From Eulemur rufifrons (taxonomy: Eukaryota > Chordata > Mammalia > Primates > Lemuridae): 64,000 nt of DNA. The stretch covers positions 173,011,501 through 173,075,500 of the forward strand of contig NC_090989.1 of assembly GCF_041146395.1 (NCBI RefSeq), written 5' to 3'. The translations under genes were made by a program, and so were the position numbers. Shown here piece after piece: positions 58,950 to 64,000 of the stretch (positions are counted from its first letter, which is position 1; each line of letters starts with the position of its first letter). The notes beneath the pieces are model-generated. The model saw nothing but the letters and a program-made list of their open reading frames with translations. It made no database searches and was not told the DNA's origin.

Positions 58950-59189
58950 GAATGTGGAGTTTAAGACAAATTCATTGTGCTATGTGGATTAAAATGGTAC
59001 TATTTATTGAGTGGATAGGCATATGTTTTTCACTTTATTTTAAAAGGAACTGTTTTACATAGCACTTTATAGATTTGAGTCAGCACACTCTTGATGAGGT
59101 AGGGTGCTATTTCATGTTTACAGGCAAAGGAAAATTGATTTCATGCCATTTTCTTTAGCCAGGCAGAGATGAGCCAAGAATACCACCAC

Positions 59190-59810
59190 CATCACCCCAT
59201 GTTCATTTGTTGAGCACCTACCCTGCACCAGGTGCTGGTCTATTTGCTGGAGCTATGTAGATTAAAAAAAGTGGACAAAACCCTGGCTCTCACTCAGCAT
59301 CCAGGCTAATGGGGACAGAAGGGTAAATAGGAATGAAAACAGTACATAAATGCATTCATAAGATAATTTTTAATTTCAGGTAGTGAAATTACCATGAGAA
59401 AAACAAAACCAGGTAAAGGGCTGGAGCATTGGGGTGGAGGGAGCTCCTTTAGACTGGCCAGAGAAGGTCTCTCAGAGAAGGTGCATTTGAATGGACAAGA
59501 AGGAGCCAGTCTGGTAAAGTTTTCTGAAGAGCAGTGACAGCAGGTTCAGAATCTTCAAGGTGGGAATTAGTCCATAAGTTTTTGAGAATAGTCAGAAGCC
59601 CATTCTGGTTGGAGCACAGTGAAAGAAGGAGGGAGTGGCCTGAGATGTGGGATGGAGGGAGTGGCCTGAGATGTGGGATGGAGGGAAGCCAGGGTCACGT
59701 CGCGGTGGAGGGCCTTGGAGAACACAGTCAGAGGCGTGGATGTTTCCATCTGTGCAATGGGTGATTTTTGGAGGGTTCTAAGCAAGGACAATGATATTAT
59801 ATGACTAAAA
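59190..59810 (-). mobile_element. L2, antisense
   Basis: TTTGTTGAGCACCTACCCTG then CACCAGGTGCTGGTCTATTT, AAAACCCTGGCTCTCACTCA, GAAGGTCTCTCAGAGAAGGT, GGCCTTGGAGAACACAGTCA. Long L2 copy with a small internal tandem duplication at 59628-59686. Confidence 0.8.
59628..59686. repeat. Tandem duplication, 26-bp unit, 2.3 copies
   Basis: The unit starting GGAGGGAGTGGCCTGAGATG occurs at 59628-59653 and 59654-59679 without a mismatch, plus a partial third (GGAGGGA). It arose inside an old L2, so it is much younger than its host. Confidence 0.9.
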
Positions 59811-59814
59811 AAAA

Positions 59815-60440
59815 CAATGTAGCCAATGCCTATTATTTAAATATAAGTTGAAGGTAGGAAGATGGTTTAAAGGCAGAGTAGTAATGAGGTACCTTTTTTT
59901 TCCTACATGCTCATGTAGTTCTATGTATTTAGAATAAACATGGAACTGCATGACTTGCTAAGTGTAAAAGAAGAGGAGAAACCAAAGAGATACTTTAACT
60001 CCTGACACTCTTTTCCCCTCCTTCCTTACTCTACAGAATCCTGAATTTATTTGGGCAGCACTATGCTTAGGGAAGGGCAGCCCCATTCTCCAGCCCCAGA
60101 GATGAGTCATGATGTCCTAAGTCATACCTAGTAAGTCCCATCCCCTTTGCTGGTGATTGATTTAGGGTGGGCATGTGACTTTATTCTAGATACTGAAGGA
60201 GAAGATTCCTTGTTGGCAGTGGGAGGGGAGAGGAGCAGAGAGCAGTGATAAACTTCTGTCGAGGTTATAGCTTCCCGATAACAACAGAAATAACAGGAGC
60301 CCTCCCTCCTCTTTATGCCTTGAATCCTACTGGGGACAACTAGCATAGCAGCAGCCACCTGGTAATCACATAGTGACCAAACTCAGCATACTGAGGATCA
60401 CAGATTAGAAAGGTCAAATCTGACTTCGTTGAACATCAAA
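59815..60440. other. Intronic DNA, possible L1ME 3' UTR remnant
   Basis: 60050-60380 (TTAGGGTGGGCATGTGACTT, GATGAGTCATGATGTCC) weakly resembles old L1 3' UTR sequence. No gene seen. Confidence 0.35.
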
Positions 60441-60443
60441 ACT

Positions 60444-60618
60444 CAGCTGAGCATGGTGGCTCACCCTGGTAGTCCCAGCACGTTGGGAGGCTGAGGCGGG
60501 AGGATCACTCAGCCTACGAGTCTGAGGTTACAGTGAGCTATGATCACACCACTGCACTCCAGCCTGGGCAACAGAGGGAGACCCCGTCTCTTAAAAAAAA
60601 TAAATAAATAAATAAACA
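60444..60618 (+). mobile_element. Free left Alu monomer (FLAM-type), sense
   Basis: GCTGAGCATGGTGGCTCACC, TAGTCCCAGCACGTTGGGAG, GAGGCGGGAGGATCACTCAG, CAGTGAGCTATGATCACACC, CTGCACTCCAGCCTGGGCAA, then an A8 and (TAAA)n tail. A single monomer of about 145 bp, so FLAM or an early 7SL-derived SINE rather than a dimeric Alu. Confidence 0.9.
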
Positions 60619-60619
60619 C

Positions 60620-61325
60620 AACACCAATTGTATAACCATTCATGTCTAGACACTTCTCGGTGTCTTTAGTGCTTAAGCCATTATTGATTTGGATGCTCTA
60701 TTACTTGCAGCCAAATGCATTCTAATGGATACACCTGTGTAAATATGCTAAGGCCTGTCTCGTTCTTGATAACTGAAAGTGAAAGAAGTGTGGAAATCTA
60801 AAACAGCAGTGATTTAAATAACCTAGAAATTTATTTCTCAAGTCAAAGTCTAGATGTAGATATTTCAGGGCTAGAATAGTGGGTCTTCTATCTTGTTCTC
60901 CCACCACTGGTGAACTCTATTCTATTCCAAAAGTCACCTCGTGGGACAAGGTGGCTGCTCCAGCTCCAGCCACCATGTCCATATTCCAACCAGTAGAAAA
61001 GAGGAAAGACAGAGGACATGGCCTTTCCTTTTAAGGACAACATTTATTTCCACTTATGTTCCATCTGCCCTTAGTCACATGAATACTCTTAGCTAGAAAA
61101 CATTGTCTTTTTGCTAGGAAATTTTGTACCCAGCTAAAACTTAGGGATTCAATTATGGAAAGAAAAAGAAGATAATATCCTGGGCTGGGGGTGGGGGGGA
61201 ATAATAGGCAGTCTCTGCCATTGACGGTGTGTCAAAAGACCAGCAATTATTAGTCTGTTGAGAACTGATTGTGCTGTATAATTGCTGTGGTAGTAGCTAC
61301 CATTTGTTGAATGTGTCAGCCTCTG
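60620..61325. other. Intronic DNA with an unassigned old repeat
   Basis: 60795-61140 (CAAGGTGGCTGCTCCAGCTC then CAGCCACCATGTCCATATTC, GCTAGGAAATTTTGTACCCA) has the wording of a widespread mammalian repeat whose name I cannot give. No gene. Confidence 0.4.
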
Positions 61326-61329
61326 TACT

Positions 61330-61692
61330 TGAACTGGCTGCCAAATATTCCACTTATCCCTCTACTTCTGGGCATATGGTAGGTTTATGCATTTCCTGGC
61401 ACTCTTGAGGTTGGGCAAGGTATTAGTGAAGTGGCATGCTTCACTTCTTGGCAAGGCATTGTTTATTAATGTGACACCATGCAGAAAGTTTCTCCTGTGG
61501 CTGGCAATGTTCCAGGTAGTAGCTGCTTTGTTGCTCTAATTCCCAGAGTATAAACAACAATGAGATGGAGCAGAAACCCCAGGCAATCTATGGCAGGCAA
61601 GTAAATAGAAATAAATCTTTGTTTCAAGCCACTGAGATTTGAAGATTGTTTGTTCTCATGGTATAACCCAGCCTATCTTGACTAATACATGT
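61330..61692 (+). mobile_element. L1ME-type 3' end, sense
   Basis: The 3' part is diagnostic: AGAAATAAATCTTTGTTTCA then AGCCACTGAGATTTGAAGAT, TTGTTTGTTCTCATGGTATA, ACCCAGCCTATCTTGACTAA then TACAT. The 5' limit is uncertain. Confidence 0.6.
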
Positions 61693-61694
61693 AT

Positions 61695-62270
61695 TTTCTC
61701 CTAAATTATAGCAACCCTAAAATATAAATATTGCCATCCCCACTTTTCAGATGTTTATAGAAAGTAGATGACCTGGCAAAGACCACATTCCCTTGAAACG
61801 CTGGGCTCTGAATGAACATCCCTTGAGACATTGGGCCCCAATTTAAAACCTTGAGCCTTTCCAGTTATCCACACTCCAGTCCTAATGTTGAATTGCTTAT
61901 TTATCCTAATGATAAATGCTGTTGGCCAAACTATATTTTTCAAGTCCTCCCAGATGCTCACAACCCTTGATGTCAATATTTTTGTTTTAACACTAGCTCA
62001 TTAACCAAGGAGCAGTCATACTAAGACCATACTTACGGGTAGATGATTTTAAAGAAAAAATTATTCAATGACACTTGTCAAAAATGGTAAGGAAGACTAT
62101 ATTCAAGGTGAGGGGGTGGGAATTGAGACCACTGCAATGGGGTCTTGCAGTGGAGGAAAGAGATTGCCTCAATTCCAAATACTGCATGAGCAGGTGGGAA
62201 TTTACAGCCAAGGAGCAGCGTATGGGGGTCAGTGGGTAGAAAATTACTAAGAGGAAACATCAGGGGTATG
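61695..62270. other. Intronic DNA, weak MIR remnant
   Basis: ATTGCCATCCCCACTTTTCA then GATGTTTATAGAAAGTAGAT at about 61730-61770 may be an antisense MIR remnant. Otherwise nothing recognised. Confidence 0.4.
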
Positions 62271-62273
62271 GAA

Positions 62274-62450
62274 AGGTTCTGGCTAAAGTGACCAAATAAG
62301 ATTCTTGCTGAAGGCAGGCCAGGGTGATCAGACTTCACCTGGAGGATGGTAGAGGATGAGGAACCCAATTAGATATTGAGGGTGAGCAGATTTTAAGGGT
62401 AGGAGGTTCTGGCTAAACTGACTTAGCAGGATTCTTGCTAAAATTGGACA
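62274..62450. repeat. Direct repeat pair about 132 bp apart
   Basis: AGGTTCTGGCTAAAGTGACC at about 62274-62295 is echoed by AGGTTCTGGCTAAACTGACT at about 62406-62425, each followed by an ATTCTTGCT block (AGATTCTTGCTGAAG and GGATTCTTGCTAAAA). Family unknown. Confidence 0.7.
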
Positions 62451-62454
62451 ATGC

Positions 62455-64000
62455 AAAGACAAACATGGAAATCTAAAAGTCAAGCCAAGTTGAAAAAGAG
62501 TTCAGGGGAGCCTGAGTAGAATTTGGCCAGTGACAGACTCTTTGTCAGTGAATGTTCCAGAAACTGGAAAGAGTCAAAAACCTTGTATACGTTATAGTAA
62601 AGATTTAATGGGTCCCCTGTGTCTTTTGAAAAGCAAAGATAATTATGGACCTTACTGTGATGTCAAGATATGATTATCCCGTCCTCCTTAAATTCTCTTA
62701 AATTTTTATCCAGTGACACAAGTCAGTTCCACTTTGAGAGGACCCTATACATTAAAAAAAAAAGCAGGAGATACCGAAAGTAGGTTTTAAAATTTTTGCA
62801 TGTTTTAATGATTTACATTTAACAAATTTATGCTTCTGAATCAAAACAAAAGTAACACAGCATAATTATGTTATTCACACCATAATAATGTGAAGTAAAA
62901 AATATTAATTTGTGATATCTAGGCTAGGAAGGTAGGGATCTAGAAATGGCATAGAAGTTGAAATATGTATGAAGAACATATTTTTCTTTCAATCCTATAG
63001 TGTGCCTCTGAGACTATGTGTATAAAACTTTATCTGAAGGTATCATCAAAAGACTAAATTGAGGTTCTTTGTATTTCTGAGATATGAATTAAATTACTCT
63101 CCTGGTGCAACAGGCTCTGCTTCCTGCCTTTAGCCTTTCCCAGGCAGAGCACCTCCACTGCTAGGCTGGGCCAAGACAGGAAGGAGCAGATGAAACTCAA
63201 ATCGGTCACGTTGACCACTTCTTATCCATTCCCATCAAAAGTTTAGCCCAAGAGGGTACTGAAACGATTGGATAAAATGAAGTTTTTAGATTATCAGTGG
63301 ATTTCAATTACAGTATTTGTGCTCTCCTAGACCCCTATTACTACCAATAGTTGAGAGTTGGCAATATCGTGGAGATTTATGGGGCTGCTTCACCAGTTAG
63401 CTACAGCCAACCTGGAGCCCACATTATCAGCACTTTTCTATTATCTTCAAATCTGGTTTCTAAGAAAGACATATGTTTGCTGCCTGCATGACTTTAAAAA
63501 CTGCCAACTCATCAATAGCTACATCATTTTTAGTAAGAAATAAATTCCACGAGGTGTCAAATTATTCTTTGTTAAAGTGGTTGGTTCATTGGAAAGTCAC
63601 AGAAGAGGGAAAAAGGAAGAATTGAGTAATGCACCACAGTGGTTCACACTAAAGTTCATTTTTAAGCAGTTGTTAAGATCAGAGTGGGCAAAGGCTTAAA
63701 AGATCAGAGAGAATGCACTTGGAGTATTTTTAGGTTTTATTTTTATAGTATTAAAATAATACTAATAAAATAATTTTATAAATATGAATGTTTATAAAAT
63801 AATATTTAGCAAAATGTTAAAATTGTCATATCCTAGCATTATAGGATGCTGAAAGAAGAAATTTGATAAGGAACTCTCAGAAGACTTAATTGCTGTCCAA
63901 TGGAAAGGAGCCATGTTAACCATGGAAAAGCATAATTCATCTATTATTTTTTGCTCACTGTCAAGATTGGCTCTCCTGTTTTCTCTTTTGAAGAGTCAGA
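62455..64000. other. Intronic DNA to the right edge
   Basis: No gene, RNA or nameable repeat. 63725-63815 is extremely AT-rich with short inverted TTTATAAA-type motifs. Confidence 0.45.

Overview
This window is vertebrate nuclear DNA from a strepsirrhine primate, most likely a Malagasy lemur. The species call rests on retroelements. The dimeric Alu at 54011-54347 has the extra AT-rich segment between its monomers, and the right-monomer wording, that I associate with lemuriform Alus. The L1 3' fragment at 8980-9131 also matches the strepsirrhine type. MIR, L2, MER and MaLR fossils shared by placental mammals fill much of the rest. There are no bacterial-style genes, operons, CRISPR arrays or plasmid features.

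Only one recognised protein-coding segment is present: an internal exon of TAFA1 (FAM19A1, a secreted neurokine-like protein) on the + strand at 20912-21052. It has consensus splice sites, is phase 1-1, and carries six of the ten family cysteines with exact spacing. Everything else is TAFA1 intron: about 20.9 kb upstream and 42.9 kb downstream, both running off the window. I did not see the signal-peptide exon or the next exon (the WWCEMEPC region).

Layout. 1-20911: upstream intron with two antisense L1M fragments, several MIRs and L2s, a MER2, a hAT element nested in an LTR-like repeat, a small L1 insertion with a target-site duplication, and about 1 kb of L1M 3' UTR. 21053-25000: an MST LTR, an MLT1 LTR that splits a MIR, a MER5A, and a decayed mariner element with a near full-length transposase pseudogene on the minus strand. 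25000-40000: mostly MIR and L2, an Alu inserted into an L2, and two copies of an unnamed repeat of about 127 bp. 40115-42467: a complete LTR-internal-LTR MaLR (MST-type) provirus, antisense to TAFA1. 42500-58000: MER1 nested in a MER20/MER58-like element, another hAT copy, a long L2, an L1 fragment and the lemur-type Alu. 58000-64000: an exon-like open segment on the minus strand (58575-58919), L2, a free Alu monomer and L1ME 3' sequence.

The most interesting unexplained item is the minus-strand segment 58575-58919. It is a 345-nt, phase 1-1, stop-free, protein-like and CpG-retaining stretch with a pyrimidine tract plus AG before it and CAG/GTAAAG after it. I could not name its protein. Repeat names come from memory of consensus sequences, without alignment, so subfamily names and edges (often +/-20 bp or more) are approximate.
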